In this document: positions 15,547 through 25,169 of the stretch, in pieces
How positions within the stretch are numbered: the first letter of the stretch is position 1
Layout: every line of letters begins with the position of its first letter
Assembly: GCA_947089135.1 (NCBI GenBank)
Contig: CAMUJF010000015.1
Coordinates: 1 to 64,000 of the forward strand
Source: an uncultured Clostridia bacterium
GTDB taxonomy: Bacteria; Bacillota; Clostridia; Oscillospirales; Ruminococcaceae
Length of the DNA: 64,000 nucleotides
Direction of reading: 5' to 3'
Made by a program: the position numbers and the translations under genes
Notes under the pieces: model-generated
What the model was told of the DNA's origin: nothing
What the model saw: the letters and a program-made list of their open reading frames with translations, nothing else
Databases searched by the model: none

Positions 15547-18270
15547 TTATTCCGACCTGAGAGCGGCAACAGGGTCTTTCTTAGCTGCAACGCCCGATGG
15601 GATAAGTCCCGCGATAAGCGTGAGGATCATGCTTATAACAACGAGAGCCGTTCCTCCTACGGGAGGCAGACTGCACAGCTCCTTTACGTCCGTAAGGTGT
15701 TCGATTATCATATTTATCGGAATGTTAAGCAGGAGCGTCACAAGTATTCCCAGCGCGCCCGAGGTGAAGCCGATAATAAGTGTTTCCGCGTTGAATACCC
15801 GGGAAATATCCTTTTTGGAAGCTCCTATGGCTCTGAGCACGCCTATTTCCTTTGTGCGCTCCAGTACCGAGATATAGGTGATAATGCCGATCATTATTGA
15901 GGACACCACAAGCGATATTGCCACAAACGCTATCAGGATATAGCTTATGGCGTTAATTATTGTAGTAACGCTGCTCATCATAATGCCCATAATGTCGGTG
16001 TACTGTATGCAGAGGTCGTCCTCGCCCGCGTCGGTCTTACGCTGATTATAATCGTCGATTATGTCGGTAATGTACTCCTTTGACTCGAAGTCTACGGGAT
16101 AAATGCTTATAGAGCTTGGGCTGTCAAGGTCTGATACGCCCATGACCGCAAGGTTTTCCTCATAGGTAGATTTGGATACGGTCGGGTCGTCGGGAGCATT
16201 TGAAGCCGCCTCAGCAGCAAGCTGCTCCCCGAAAGAAGCGGCTATCTGATCGTCGGGCATACCCATTTGCTGAGCCGCCGCTATCTGTTCCGACATCACC
16301 GCCTGAGTTTCGGGATCGAGCGTTGCAATATACGCCTGCAATTCCTCCATAGTCATGGCGGAGGCTTCGGACGCTTCGGGAACTTCGGCAGACGTTTCAC
16401 CGTCCTCGTCGGTTTCAACAGTGTTTGCAAATGGCAGCCCCGTGAACACGTCGGTGTCCGGATTTTCTTTTTGCTGCTTTACTATTTCGCTGTCGTTCAC
16501 CTTGTTAATAAGGTGAGTCATAAGCTCCGATTTATAACCGATAGAGCCTATCTCGTTAGCCGCAGCGGTACTGTCTGCGGGGCGGATAATCCCCACTATT
16601 TCAATGTCCTCGGCTTCGTTTATGCGCTCCGTCATGAAATCGTCGTCGGAGCTTTTGTCTATCCATATTCCGTTTTCCTCGTCGTAATAATCGGTATTCA
16701 CAAACAGCTTGAATTTAAGTCCCAGCAGATCGTCAAAATCTATTGATTCAACGGTGTTTATTTCCTCGACGGTCTCGCCGTTTATCGTGCGCTGAACCGC
16801 GTCGGTAAGCTCGGCGTTATCCAGTACGCCAAGGCTGTACAAAGTGTAGTCCGTCACCTGATTATATTTATTGACGATAAGCACGACCTCGTTTGCGCTT
16901 TCGGGCATATGCCCCGCAAGAATGTCGTACTGGGAGTCAAGAATTTCCTGCTTTGAGATAAGCTCTTTCCATATGCTGAACATACCCGACATCATGGAGT
17001 TTTCATACATTTGGTTCATTTCGGACATATGGGAAAGTCCCATGCTGTCGTATACTGCGGTAGGATTCACGCGGTAAGGACCGTCGGCCGTGTCCGCCTT
17101 GTAGATAGTCAGCGGCGTTTGGTAGGAATACTTTATATCGCTCACAAGGTTTTGGATATCGCTTTCACCGCTTTCAAGAAACGTCTTGAAAGTTTTCAGA
17201 TCGTTGGAGGCGATCTCCGCGAACATGGCTTCCATCATGGTAGTCATAACGTTCTGGGGATATATTTTTCCGTTCTCGAAGTCCTCTCCGTTCGCCTGCG
17301 CTAAGGACATCATGGTGGTCATCATTGTGGTCATATCAATGGAGGTGCTTTCTATCGTCAGCGGATAGCTTGACAGGGTGTCCTCCTGAACGCGGTCGAT
17401 GTAGTCCTGCGCGCCGCTTGACAGGGACATTATCAGCGCAATGCCGATTATGCCGATAGAGCCCGCAAAGGCTGTCATAAAGGTGCGTCCCTTTTTAGTC
17501 ATAAGATTGTTCAGGGACAGCGCCAAAGCCGTGAAAAAGGACATGGAAGTCTTTCTGTCCGCCGTGCCCTTTCCCTTGGCTTCGGAAGCTCCGTCAAATG
17601 GATCGGAATCGCTTTTCACCTCGCCGTCCAACAGACGGATTATCCTTGTGGAGTACTTTTCCGCAAGTTCGGGATTGTGGGTAACCATAATAATGAGCTT
17701 ATCCTTTGCGATCTCTTTCAGAAGCTCCATTATCTGCACGCTTGTTTCGGAATCCAGCGCGCCCGTGGGTTCGTCCGCAAGAATGATGTCGGGCTCGTTT
17801 ACAAGAGCGCGGGCAATGGCAACGCGCTGCATCTGCCCGCCCGACATCTGATTGGGCTTTTTGTTAAGCTGATTGCCCAGTCCCACCTTTTCCAGAGCCT
17901 CCGCCGCACGTCTGCGCCGCTCCGTTTTGGATACGCCGGAAAGAGTAAGGGCAAGCTCCACGTTGGACAGTACGGTCTGGTGAGGAATAAGATTGTAGCT
18001 CTGGAAAACGAATCCCACCGAATGGTTTCGGTACGTGTCCCAATCCCTGTCCCTGTACTGTTTTGTGGACTTGCCGTTGATGATGAGGTCGCCGCTTGTG
18101 TACTGGTCGAGACCTCCTATAATATTGAGCAGAGTGGTTTTTCCGCAGCCCGAGGGACCCAGAACGGAAACAAACTCGTTCTCGCGGAACTTTACGCTTA
18201 TGCCTCTGAGAGCGCGGATATCCGAGCCGCCCGCGGAGTAATTCTTGACAATGCTGTTAAGTTCAAGCAT
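15547..18270 (-). CDS. MacB-like ABC protein (ATPase fused to FtsX-type permease)
   Basis: This is a 907-residue fusion. Residues 1-225 form an ABC ATPase (GPSGCGKTT, MSGGQMQR, IILADEPTGALD, THN H-loop). A first transmembrane helix (about 262-282) leads into an external domain of roughly 450 residues containing a Met-rich stretch (MTTMMTTMMS). Three C-terminal helices of the FtsX/MacB fold end in KKDPVAALRSE. MacB-type proteins work as mechanotransmission devices moving peptides or lipoproteins without substrate crossing the membrane helices. AAAGGAAAG precedes the ATG. It heads an operon with maf and the TSUP gene; no membrane-fusion protein is adjacent. Confidence 0.9.
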   Translation of the reverse strand: MLELNSIVKNYSAGGSDIRALRGISVKFRENEFVSVLGPSGCGKTTLLNIIGGLDQYTSGDLIINGKSTKQYRDRDWDTYRNHSVGFVFQSYNLIPHQTVLSNVELALTLSGVSKTERRRRAAEALEKVGLGNQLNKKPNQMSGGQMQRVAIARALVNEPDIILADEPTGALDSETSVQIMELLKEIAKDKLIIMVTHNPELAEKYSTRIIRLLDGEVKSDSDPFDGASEAKGKGTADRKTSMSFFTALALSLNNLMTKKGRTFMTAFAGSIGIIGIALIMSLSSGAQDYIDRVQEDTLSSYPLTIESTSIDMTTMMTTMMSLAQANGEDFENGKIYPQNVMTTMMEAMFAEIASNDLKTFKTFLESGESDIQNLVSDIKYSYQTPLTIYKADTADGPYRVNPTAVYDSMGLSHMSEMNQMYENSMMSGMFSIWKELISKQEILDSQYDILAGHMPESANEVVLIVNKYNQVTDYTLYSLGVLDNAELTDAVQRTINGETVEEINTVESIDFDDLLGLKFKLFVNTDYYDEENGIWIDKSSDDDFMTERINEAEDIEIVGIIRPADSTAAANEIGSIGYKSELMTHLINKVNDSEIVKQQKENPDTDVFTGLPFANTVETDEDGETSAEVPEASEASAMTMEELQAYIATLDPETQAVMSEQIAAAQQMGMPDDQIAASFGEQLAAEAASNAPDDPTVSKSTYEENLAVMGVSDLDSPSSISIYPVDFESKEYITDIIDDYNQRKTDAGEDDLCIQYTDIMGIMMSSVTTIINAISYILIAFVAISLVVSSIMIGIITYISVLERTKEIGVLRAIGASKKDISRVFNAETLIIGFTSGALGILVTLLLNIPINMIIEHLTDVKELCSLPPVGGTALVVISMILTLIAGLIPSGVAAKKDPVAALRSE

Positions 18271-18459
18271 GGAGACTTTCCTTTCTCTTTAAAATTTCCA
18301 AAATCAACTACATAAAGTATACTTGAAAATCTCTGTGATTTTTTTAACGTTTCATTAAGATTGTATAAATATTAACATAGTTACCTATGCTTTATCTGTA
18401 CTGCTCCGCAAGGGAGCAAAAATGTTGCATTGACGCCGTACGCCGAACTGAAATTTACT

Positions 18460-18557
18460 TAAGGCAACACCGCGCAAAGAGCGGATCACGCCTTTGCCGC
18501 ACACAGACTTGCATATTTTTCGTCTCTGTACGACAATCCTTGTGCGGTATTGCCTTA
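18460..18557. repeat. Inverted-repeat element with TAAGGCAAYACCGC ends
   Basis: Arms 18460-18473 and 18544-18557 match in 13 of 14 positions, with further pairing inside. This 98-bp element lies between divergent genes (MacB-like and an unknown protein). The core GGCAATACCG also forms the arms of the terminator at 28569-28606. It has no coding content. A small hairpin (TGCTCC-GCAA-GGGAGCA) lies near 18401-18417. Confidence 0.6.
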
Positions 18558-18593
18558 AAAATGCGATGATATGCATAAATTTTCATTTGCCTA

Positions 18594-18622
18594 TTGACAT
18601 ATGATATTATATATTGTATAAT
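18594..18622 (+). promoter_or_regulatory. Consensus promoter of the 109-residue protein gene
   Basis: TTGACA (18594-18599), a 17-base spacer and TATAAT (18617-18622) are followed by GGAAAGG and the ATG at 18656. Confidence 0.85.
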
Positions 18623-18655
18623 ATATTTACAAATTAACGGAAAGGTCGTGTCAAA

Positions 18656-18985
18656 ATGTTTGGAAACAAGGTCATCGCAGGATACCGCGAGGGCGAATGC
18701 GTTCGTTTAGAAAACGGTCTTGTGCTTATCGGACAGGAAGCCGTTGCAAAATGGACGGTCGAAGACTGGGAGGTGATCTCCGAGGAAAAGAATATTTCCC
18801 TTGCAAGCGGCTTGCTGAGAGGCGTCGCGGGAAAAATAATTCTCGGTCCGTGGGGTGTTTTAGCTGCGCTGACCGCCAGAAAGAAAGGCGTTTATTCGGT
18901 CGCCCTGCAATGGAAAAACGGAAAGAAAAGTCTGCTTGAAACCGATGAAAGGGTTTATAAGGCTATAGTTAAAAATCTTTTCTGA
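18656..18985 (+). CDS. Small protein of unknown function
   Basis: This 109-residue protein has no family I recognise. It has a mixed alpha/beta-looking first half (VIAGYREGECVRLENGLVL), a central glycine-rich hydrophobic stretch (GLLRGVAGKIILGPWGVLAA) that could be a short membrane-associated segment, and a basic C-terminal part. A perfect promoter, a good ribosome binding site and its own terminator make it a real monocistronic gene. The hydrophobic patch followed by basic residues would fit a small membrane-bound or SHOCT-like bacterial protein, but this is a guess. Confidence 0.7.
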   Translation: MFGNKVIAGYREGECVRLENGLVLIGQEAVAKWTVEDWEVISEEKNISLASGLLRGVAGKIILGPWGVLAALTARKKGVYSVALQWKNGKKSLLETDERVYKAIVKNLF

Positions 18986-19017
18986 GAGCCGCTCCGTATG
19001 ACCGCGGCAAAGCGTTT

Positions 19018-19059
19018 AACGATCTGCATTTCGGCTTCAGCGGAGTGCGGATCGTTTTT
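19018..19059 (+). terminator. Intrinsic terminator
   Basis: AACGATC.GCA (from 19018) pairs with TGC.GATCGTT (to 19055) and runs into a T stretch. It terminates the small gene ending at 18985. From here to 19267 only an AT-rich leader is seen, with a possible -10 (TATAAT, about 19193) for the next gene. Confidence 0.7.
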
Positions 19060-19267
19060 CCTTACAGACATCGTCCATTGCCGCACAATTAAAATCCGCT
19101 GAAAAAGCAATATATTTTTTTACCGCTGTTTGTTAAAAACGCTGAAAAAAATAAAATGCAAGAAAACTGTTTTAAATTTGCAGCCGATATGTTATAATAA
19201 TTAAAGATTATTATAACTTGGCAGTGCTTTATTATTTGACGGGGTGTTCCCTAAGGAGCTTTAAATT

Positions 19268-21871
19268 ATGTCCAAAAATACATATGCGGGAAATACAAAA
19301 TATTCAAGGAGGATCATTTCAAGATTCCTTGTCCTTGTGGCAGTTTTGCTGACTGTTTTCGGAGCCATGTCCTTTGTGCTTACCCGGATAAACGTTTCGG
19401 CAAATTCCGCTCAGGTCATGAATAATACCGGAGCGCTTGTTTCGGGACTCCTTAACGATCACATAACGGCTGCCGCGTCAGGTCTTGACGTGATAACCTC
19501 CGATCCGCTTACCGAGGCGTATATGATCGAGCTTAATTCCGCTGAACCGGGCGCGGATCCGCTTGGGATAATCACAGGCTTTACAGACGCTCCGACGCTT
19601 GCGGATATTCTTGACAATGCCTGTTCAAAAAACTCCGGCGCAGTTTCCGCGTGGATAGTTTCAGAAAGCAGCGGCATACTTGTCGGCAGCAAAGACGGCG
19701 AGGTTCAGATATTGTCTTCCGAGGAATACGGTCTGAAGGAACGCTCCTGGTATCAGAAGTATAATTCCGGCGCATTGGTCAGCAAATACATTTGCCTTGA
19801 GACCGCTCCCGGACTTTTTACCCCAGACGAAAACGTTGTTACGGTGATCTCTCCCCTTGTTTCCGGAGGGAACACTTACGCATTCTGCGGCATTGAGATC
19901 AAAGCCGACAGCATTTTTTCGGTTCTTTCCAAATACACGTTCAATTCGGGAAGCTACCCTATAGTGGCTTGCGGTTCGACTGTGCTGTACAGCCCGTCGC
20001 AGTTCGGCTTCTCCGAAAATTTTTCTTTGTCGGATCAGCCGCTGGAAAACGTTATATCACAGAAATTCATATCGCCCGGCATAGTGGACAGCTATGTTTA
20101 CGGAGGCGAAACCGTTTACTACTACAGGGAAACAAGCACGGTCAGCGGTTGGAACGTTATTGTGCTTTTTGACAGCGACGAGATCAACGGCAACGTTTAC
20201 CGCACGTTCGGTCAGCAGCTTATCGCCCTCGCCTGCCTTGCGGCTTTGGCGTTTATTTTCGGCGTCAATATCCTTAAACACGAAAGCGCGGGTCTTAACG
20301 AGCTTTGCGGCTGTACCGAAGAGATCGCCGCCGGAAACCTTAACTACCGTATTAAAATATCCGGAAAAACAGAGATAGCCGCTGCGGCAGCAAATATAAA
20401 CAGGATCGCCGAGATCATACAGGCAAAGAACACGGTCATAGGCAGCTTTGACACCACCGATACCCTTACGGGACTTAACAACCGCGTAAGTCTTTATGAA
20501 TATATCGACGACATGATCCGCACACGCGGGGACGGCAGAAGCCGCTTTGCGGTCATGTTCATGGACGTGGACAACTTCAAATGGATCAACGAAACACTCG
20601 GTCATACCTACGGAGACGCGGTTCTCGCCGCTTTCGGCAAGGAACTGAAACGTTTGCAGTACCCGGTTTTCCGTTTCAGCGGCGACGAATTCATCATTGT
20701 AAAGGAATTCGACACGGATTCCTCGGCGGTGTATGAAGTTCTCGAAAAGCTTCACTCCAGCTTTGACAAGCCGCTGGAGATAATCAACGACAACATTTAC
20801 ATTAAATTTTCCATAGGCGTTTCTATTTATCCCGACGACGACCTTACCCCCGACCTGCTTCTTCGCGACGCGGAGCTTGCCCTTCACCGCGCTAAGGAAT
20901 CCGGCAAGGACAGAGTGGCGTTCTATACCAATTCCTGCAAAAGCCGCAGTATGTACAGCAAAGCGGCTATCGCCCGCAGCCTGAGCGACGCTTTGAAAAA
21001 CGGCGAGCTGCTGCTTCACTACCAGCCTATTATTTCCACCACCTCCTGCGATATTCACGGCTTCGAGGTGCTGCTCAGGTGGAACAGTCCCGAATTCGGG
21101 ATAGTTCCTCCCGCCGAGTTTATAGGAGTTGCAGAGGAAAGCGGAGAGATAGTCCAGATAGGAACATGGATATTCGAGAGCGCCTGCCGTACTCTGAAGC
21201 AGATAAACGAGACGCTCAATCCAAACGTAATAATGTCGATAAACGTTTCTCCTATCCAGCTCCGCAGGGACAATTATCTTGAACACGTAAAAAGAGTTAT
21301 CGACATAACTCAGGTCAACCCAAAGAATATCCAGATCGAAATAACCGAAAGTACGCTGATAGACTTTACCGATTCCAAGAGCAGCGTTATCAGCGAGATA
21401 AACGATCTGGGCATCGCTCTTGCTCTGGACGATTTCGGCACGGGCTACTCATCGCTTAACTATCTGAAAAACTTCCCGATAAAGTGCCTTAAGATCGACA
21501 AGTCCTTTATTGACGAGATCAACAACAATCAGCGGGACTACGCTATTACCGACTCAATAATCGACCTTGTTCACAATCTGGGAATACACACTGTTGCGGA
21601 GGGCATTGAGACCGTGGGACAGTATAACTTCCTTGCGGATATGAAGTGCGATTATATTCAGGGCTTCCTGATGAGCAAGCCTCTGGACGAAGCGGCGGCG
21701 ATAGAATTTGTGGAAAGATACGACGCTCTCCACAAGCCCGACAAGCGTATGCTTGAAGAAAACGAGAAAAAGCTCGCTCACGAAAGGGAGGAGAAGGATC
21801 GCCGCAAGCAGGAAAACGGCAGCGGCGATTCACAGGAAAAATTTACAGAGGATTTTATCATTTCAAAATAA
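19268..21871 (+). CDS. Membrane sensor with GGDEF and EAL domains (c-di-GMP turnover)
   Basis: This 867-residue protein has a transmembrane helix at about 18-38, an external dCache-like sensor of about 260 residues, a second helix near 316-335, a short HAMP-like linker, a GGDEF domain (about 400-560) and an EAL domain (about 575-830). The cyclase signature reads SGDEF instead of GGDEF, which leaves activity uncertain. The EAL domain has EVLLR, NVSP, EITES, DDFGTGYSS and KIDKSFI, the residues needed for phosphodiesterase activity. It probably degrades c-di-GMP in response to an external ligand, with GGDEF either regulatory or weakly active. The tail is highly charged. CTAAGGAG precedes the ATG. 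Confidence 0.93.
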   Translation: MSKNTYAGNTKYSRRIISRFLVLVAVLLTVFGAMSFVLTRINVSANSAQVMNNTGALVSGLLNDHITAAASGLDVITSDPLTEAYMIELNSAEPGADPLGIITGFTDAPTLADILDNACSKNSGAVSAWIVSESSGILVGSKDGEVQILSSEEYGLKERSWYQKYNSGALVSKYICLETAPGLFTPDENVVTVISPLVSGGNTYAFCGIEIKADSIFSVLSKYTFNSGSYPIVACGSTVLYSPSQFGFSENFSLSDQPLENVISQKFISPGIVDSYVYGGETVYYYRETSTVSGWNVIVLFDSDEINGNVYRTFGQQLIALACLAALAFIFGVNILKHESAGLNELCGCTEEIAAGNLNYRIKISGKTEIAAAAANINRIAEIIQAKNTVIGSFDTTDTLTGLNNRVSLYEYIDDMIRTRGDGRSRFAVMFMDVDNFKWINETLGHTYGDAVLAAFGKELKRLQYPVFRFSGDEFIIVKEFDTDSSAVYEVLEKLHSSFDKPLEIINDNIYIKFSIGVSIYPDDDLTPDLLLRDAELALHRAKESGKDRVAFYTNSCKSRSMYSKAAIARSLSDALKNGELLLHYQPIISTTSCDIHGFEVLLRWNSPEFGIVPPAEFIGVAEESGEIVQIGTWIFESACRTLKQINETLNPNVIMSINVSPIQLRRDNYLEHVKRVIDITQVNPKNIQIEITESTLIDFTDSKSSVISEINDLGIALALDDFGTGYSSLNYLKNFPIKCLKIDKSFIDEINNNQRDYAITDSIIDLVHNLGIHTVAEGIETVGQYNFLADMKCDYIQGFLMSKPLDEAAAIEFVERYDALHKPDKRMLEENEKKLAHEREEKDRRKQENGSGDSQEKFTEDFIISK

Positions 21872-21907
21872 AAAGACCTGCCTTATACCGATCCCTTATT
21901 AGAATTA

Positions 21908-21938
21908 CCGCCCGAACGCAAACGTCCGGGCGGTTTTT
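21908..21938 (+). terminator. Intrinsic terminator
   Basis: CCGCCCGAACG-CAAA-CGTCCGGGCGG (one G-U type mismatch) is followed by TTTTT, 36 bases after the GGDEF-EAL stop. Confidence 0.9.
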
Positions 21939-22005
21939 GCCTTTAGCTGCCGCAAAATCCGTCAAAATGCACAAACAGAACCTGCAAGGTTTTTCTTCCG
22001 AACTA

Positions 22006-22034
22006 TTGATTTTTACCCTTTAAAGTGATATAAT
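22006..22034 (+). promoter_or_regulatory. Promoter of the acyl-CoA synthetase-like gene
   Basis: TTGATT (22006-22011), a 17-base spacer and TATAAT (22029-22034) lie 45 bases before the start codon. Confidence 0.7.
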
Positions 22035-22079
22035 GATTGTATATTTTTAAAACTACGAAAATTAAGGACGGTAATTTTT

Positions 22080-23714
22080 ATGCCCATTACTGAAATTCTT
22101 GAACAGAACTGTGAAAAATTCGGGAGCGATACCGCTCTCGTTGAGATCAATCCCGATATTCAGGAGACCCGCCGCGTGACGTGGAAGGAGTACGAGCTGA
22201 TAGAGCCGGGAACGCTCTGTCACTACCGCCGCGAGATCACATGGAACGTCTTCAACGAAAAGGCGAACCGCTTTGCGAACCTGCTCCTGAGCCGCGGGAT
22301 CAAAAAGGGAGACAAGGTTGCCATACTGCTTATGAACTGTCTCGAATGGCTGCCTATCTATTTCGGAATACTTAAAACAGGGGCGCTGGCGGTGCCGCTG
22401 AATTTCCGCTACACCTCCGAGGAGATCAAGTACTGCCTCGATCTGTCCGAAAGCGACGTGCTTGTTTTCGGTCCCGAATTTATCGGAAGAGTCGAGGAGA
22501 TCGCCGACGATATCAGCAGGCACAGGCTTCTTTTCTTTGTGGGAGGCAGCTGTCCCACCTTTGCGGAGGACTACGACCGCCTTACCGCAAACTGCTCCAG
22601 CGTTTCCCCCGATATCAAGCTTACCGACGACGATTACGCCGCGATATATTTTTCTTCGGGAACGACAGGTTTCCCCAAGGCGATACTCCACAAGCATATG
22701 AGCCTTATGCACTCCGCGAGAGTTGAACAGAACCACCACGGTCAGACCAAGGACGATATCTTCCTGTGCATTCCTCCGCTGTACCATACGGGAGCTAAAA
22801 TGCACTGGTTCGGCTCTTTCCTTGCGGGAGGAAAATCTGTCCTGCTGAGGGGCGTTAAACCAAAGACTATTCTTGAGGCGGTGTCCTCGGAGGAATGCAC
22901 AATAGTGTGGCTTTTGGTGCCATGGGCGCAGGATATCCTTGACGCCATTGAAAGCGGCGAGATAAAGCTATCCGACTACAAGACGGATCAGTGGAGACTT
23001 ATGCACATCGGCGCGCAGCCCGTCCCCCCAAGCCTTATCACAAGGTGGAAAAAATATTTTCCGAATCATTTGTACGATACAAACTACGGTCTCAGCGAGT
23101 CCATAGGTCCCGGCTGCGTACATCTGGGCGTGGAGAATATCCATAAGGTGGGTGCCATAGGCAAGGCGGGCTTCGGCTGGGAGACCAAGATAGTGGACGA
23201 AAACGGAAATACCGTGGAGCGCGGCAAGGTAGGCGAGCTTGCGGTCAAAGGTCCGGGTGTGATGACCTGCTACTATAACGACCCCGAGGCTACCGCCGAA
23301 GTTTTAAAGGACGGCTGGCTCTTTACAGGGGATATGGCTCAGGAGGATGAGGACGGATTCATTTTCCTTGTGGACCGCAAAAAGGACGTTATCATTTCGG
23401 GCGGCGAGAATCTTTATCCCGTACAGATAGAGGACTTCCTGCGGGGTCATGACGCGATAAAGGACGCGGCTGTAATAGGACTTCCCGACAAGCGTCTGGG
23501 AGAAATAGCCGCTGCTATAATCGAAATAAAACCCGATCATAAATGCACCGAGGCGGAGATCGCTGAATTCTGCAACGGACTGCCCCGCTATAAGCGTCCG
23601 CACAAAATAATTTTTGCTGACATTCCCAGAAATCCCACAGGCAAGATCGAGAAGCCCAAGCTCCGCGAGATATACTGCGGCGAAAGCGTTGTGGCTAAGC
23701 AGAACAAAGGCTGA
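22080..23714 (+). CDS. AMP-forming acyl-CoA synthetase / AMP-dependent ligase
   Basis: This is an ANL-superfamily enzyme of 544 residues that activates a carboxylate with ATP to an acyl-AMP and then usually to a CoA thioester. It shows the P-loop-like motif SSGTTGFPKA (about residue 190), the YGLSE adenine motif, the hinge GWLFTGD followed by DRKKDVIISGGENLYP, and the C-terminal catalytic lysine in PTGKIEKPKL (about 518). There is no peptidyl-carrier or thioester domain, so it is a free-standing ligase. The acyl substrate (fatty, aromatic or bile acid-like) cannot be told. It is the only enzyme gene in its transcription unit. AAGGACGG precedes the ATG. Confidence 0.9.
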   Translation: MPITEILEQNCEKFGSDTALVEINPDIQETRRVTWKEYELIEPGTLCHYRREITWNVFNEKANRFANLLLSRGIKKGDKVAILLMNCLEWLPIYFGILKTGALAVPLNFRYTSEEIKYCLDLSESDVLVFGPEFIGRVEEIADDISRHRLLFFVGGSCPTFAEDYDRLTANCSSVSPDIKLTDDDYAAIYFSSGTTGFPKAILHKHMSLMHSARVEQNHHGQTKDDIFLCIPPLYHTGAKMHWFGSFLAGGKSVLLRGVKPKTILEAVSSEECTIVWLLVPWAQDILDAIESGEIKLSDYKTDQWRLMHIGAQPVPPSLITRWKKYFPNHLYDTNYGLSESIGPGCVHLGVENIHKVGAIGKAGFGWETKIVDENGNTVERGKVGELAVKGPGVMTCYYNDPEATAEVLKDGWLFTGDMAQEDEDGFIFLVDRKKDVIISGGENLYPVQIEDFLRGHDAIKDAAVIGLPDKRLGEIAAAIIEIKPDHKCTEAEIAEFCNGLPRYKRPHKIIFADIPRNPTGKIEKPKLREIYCGESVVAKQNKG

Positions 23715-23742
23715 GCGCACAGTCAATATGAAAGGAATTATT

Positions 23743-25014
23743 ATGAAACTAATGGCAATGGCAAAAAAACTTGCCGCGGCTGTTCTTGCTGCGGGAATGA
23801 TAACAGTCCTGCCGTCATACGGAGGAGTTCACGATATTGCGGTAACAGCGTCCGCCGAGACGACCGCGGACGGTTTTGTCATCGAGAACATTGACGGAAA
23901 AAGACTGGTCACAGGCTACACGGGCGCGGGCGGAGCGATAAAAATTCCCGCCGACGTTGACGGCATAGGCGCATTTGCGTTCAGCACGAACAGTGCGGTA
24001 ACAAGCCTTTCCGTACCGTCGGGAGTTCCAAAGAGCTTTTATATCGATGAACACGCTTTTTACGACTGCGTAAACCTTAAAACCGTAAGCATAAACGCAA
24101 ACATCACAAGCATTGGCAAATCCGCGTTTCACGGCTGTCTGAACCTTGAGACAGTTACTTTTAAGGGTAACGTTACGAACGGCATAGGAACACGCGCTTT
24201 CGCAAACTGCCATAAGCTGAAAAAGGTGGATTTCACCAAATCAAACGCAAAGCTGGGAGGTCTTAGCGGAGCCTCCTTTGAAAATAATTTTGAGCTTACG
24301 GAAGTAAATCTTCCCGACCGTACAGGCGCGGTATACGGCTACAACTTCAGCAACTGCCCCAAGCTTGAAAGCCTGAGGATACCCGAAAGCACTAAGATCG
24401 TGGGTACTGAAGTATTCGGCTATATGTTCGGCTGCAAAAAGAAAGGCTTTTATCTGTCAATGGACGGAAACGGTCAGTCGGAGCGTTCCGTAAAAGCCGA
24501 CGGAACAAAATCCTTGTACGTTCTTGAGCTTTACACCGCCGACTCGGCAAAGTTCCAAAAAAACGGCGGAGTGCTTTACGATTCCACCCTTTTCAGCGGG
24601 GACAAAAAAATCACTCAGCAGCCTATTACGCTTATCGTAACAGAGGACTCCGACGCGGAAAGATACGCAATGGAAAACGGTATTGCCTTTAAGTACGATA
24701 CGGGTGAAAGCGAGTCTGTTTTCTCAGGCTTCAAGACTACCTCCACAAGCAGCTCGATAACTCTTACATGGAACGCCGTCGAGGGCGCGGAGCTTTACAA
24801 GGTCTATATGTACAACAGCGAAACGGGAAAATTCACCAAGTACAAGGACGTTAAAAACCCCAAATGCAGGGTGAACGGTCTTGAAGCTGATACAAAGTAC
24901 AGATTCAAGGCAGTGGTTTATACAAAGGACGCGGACGGCAAGCTTGTCAAGGGAGAGACCTCAAAGGCGGTGAGCGCGACCACAACCGACAAGAAGTCCG
25001 GCGCCGACAAATAG
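23743..25014 (+). CDS. Secreted BspA-type leucine-rich-repeat protein with FnIII domain
   Basis: This 423-residue extracellular protein has a signal peptide (hydrophobic LAAAVLAAGMITVLP, probable cleavage after ASA), a series of LRR_5/BspA repeats (patterns such as IGAFAF, IGKSAFHGCLNLETV and IGTRAFANCHKLKKVDF) across about residues 60-330, and a fibronectin type III domain at about 335-415 (ITLTWNAVEGAELYKVY, ADTKYRFKAVVYT). No LPXTG or dockerin is present, so it is released or loosely bound. Such proteins bind host or plant surfaces or other cells. The second ATG (23743) is chosen because AAAGGAATT precedes it; the ATG at 23728 has no ribosome binding site. Confidence 0.85.
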   Translation: MKLMAMAKKLAAAVLAAGMITVLPSYGGVHDIAVTASAETTADGFVIENIDGKRLVTGYTGAGGAIKIPADVDGIGAFAFSTNSAVTSLSVPSGVPKSFYIDEHAFYDCVNLKTVSINANITSIGKSAFHGCLNLETVTFKGNVTNGIGTRAFANCHKLKKVDFTKSNAKLGGLSGASFENNFELTEVNLPDRTGAVYGYNFSNCPKLESLRIPESTKIVGTEVFGYMFGCKKKGFYLSMDGNGQSERSVKADGTKSLYVLELYTADSAKFQKNGGVLYDSTLFSGDKKITQQPITLIVTEDSDAERYAMENGIAFKYDTGESESVFSGFKTTSTSSSITLTWNAVEGAELYKVYMYNSETGKFTKYKDVKNPKCRVNGLEADTKYRFKAVVYTKDADGKLVKGETSKAVSATTTDKKSGADK

Positions 25015-25017
25015 TAA

Positions 25018-25060
25018 AAAAAGCCTCCTATGGTTTCTGCTATACCATAGGAGGCTTTAC
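25018..25060. terminator. Bidirectional intrinsic terminator
   Basis: A perfect 15-bp stem (25020-25034 with 25044-25058, CCTCCTATGGT/ACCATAGGAGG core) with A- and T-rich flanks lies between the convergent BspA-like and LytTR genes. Confidence 0.9.
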
Positions 25061-25169
25061 CGTTCGGGTCATTGCCGCGGTCTGATATTTTTATTTATGT
25101 ATTTGAACGTACCGTATCCATACGGCTAACCAACGGGCATACAGCCGATACTTTGTAACGTACGCCATT

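Noticed and set aside
20057..21286. 409-codon minus-strand frame inside the GGDEF-EAL gene
   Set aside because: It is fully antisense to catalytic motifs of the c-di-GMP protein and has no motifs of its own.
22080..23714. Nonribosomal peptide or polyketide loading enzyme
   Set aside because: The adenylating enzyme is free-standing, lacks a carrier domain, and has no biosynthetic neighbours.
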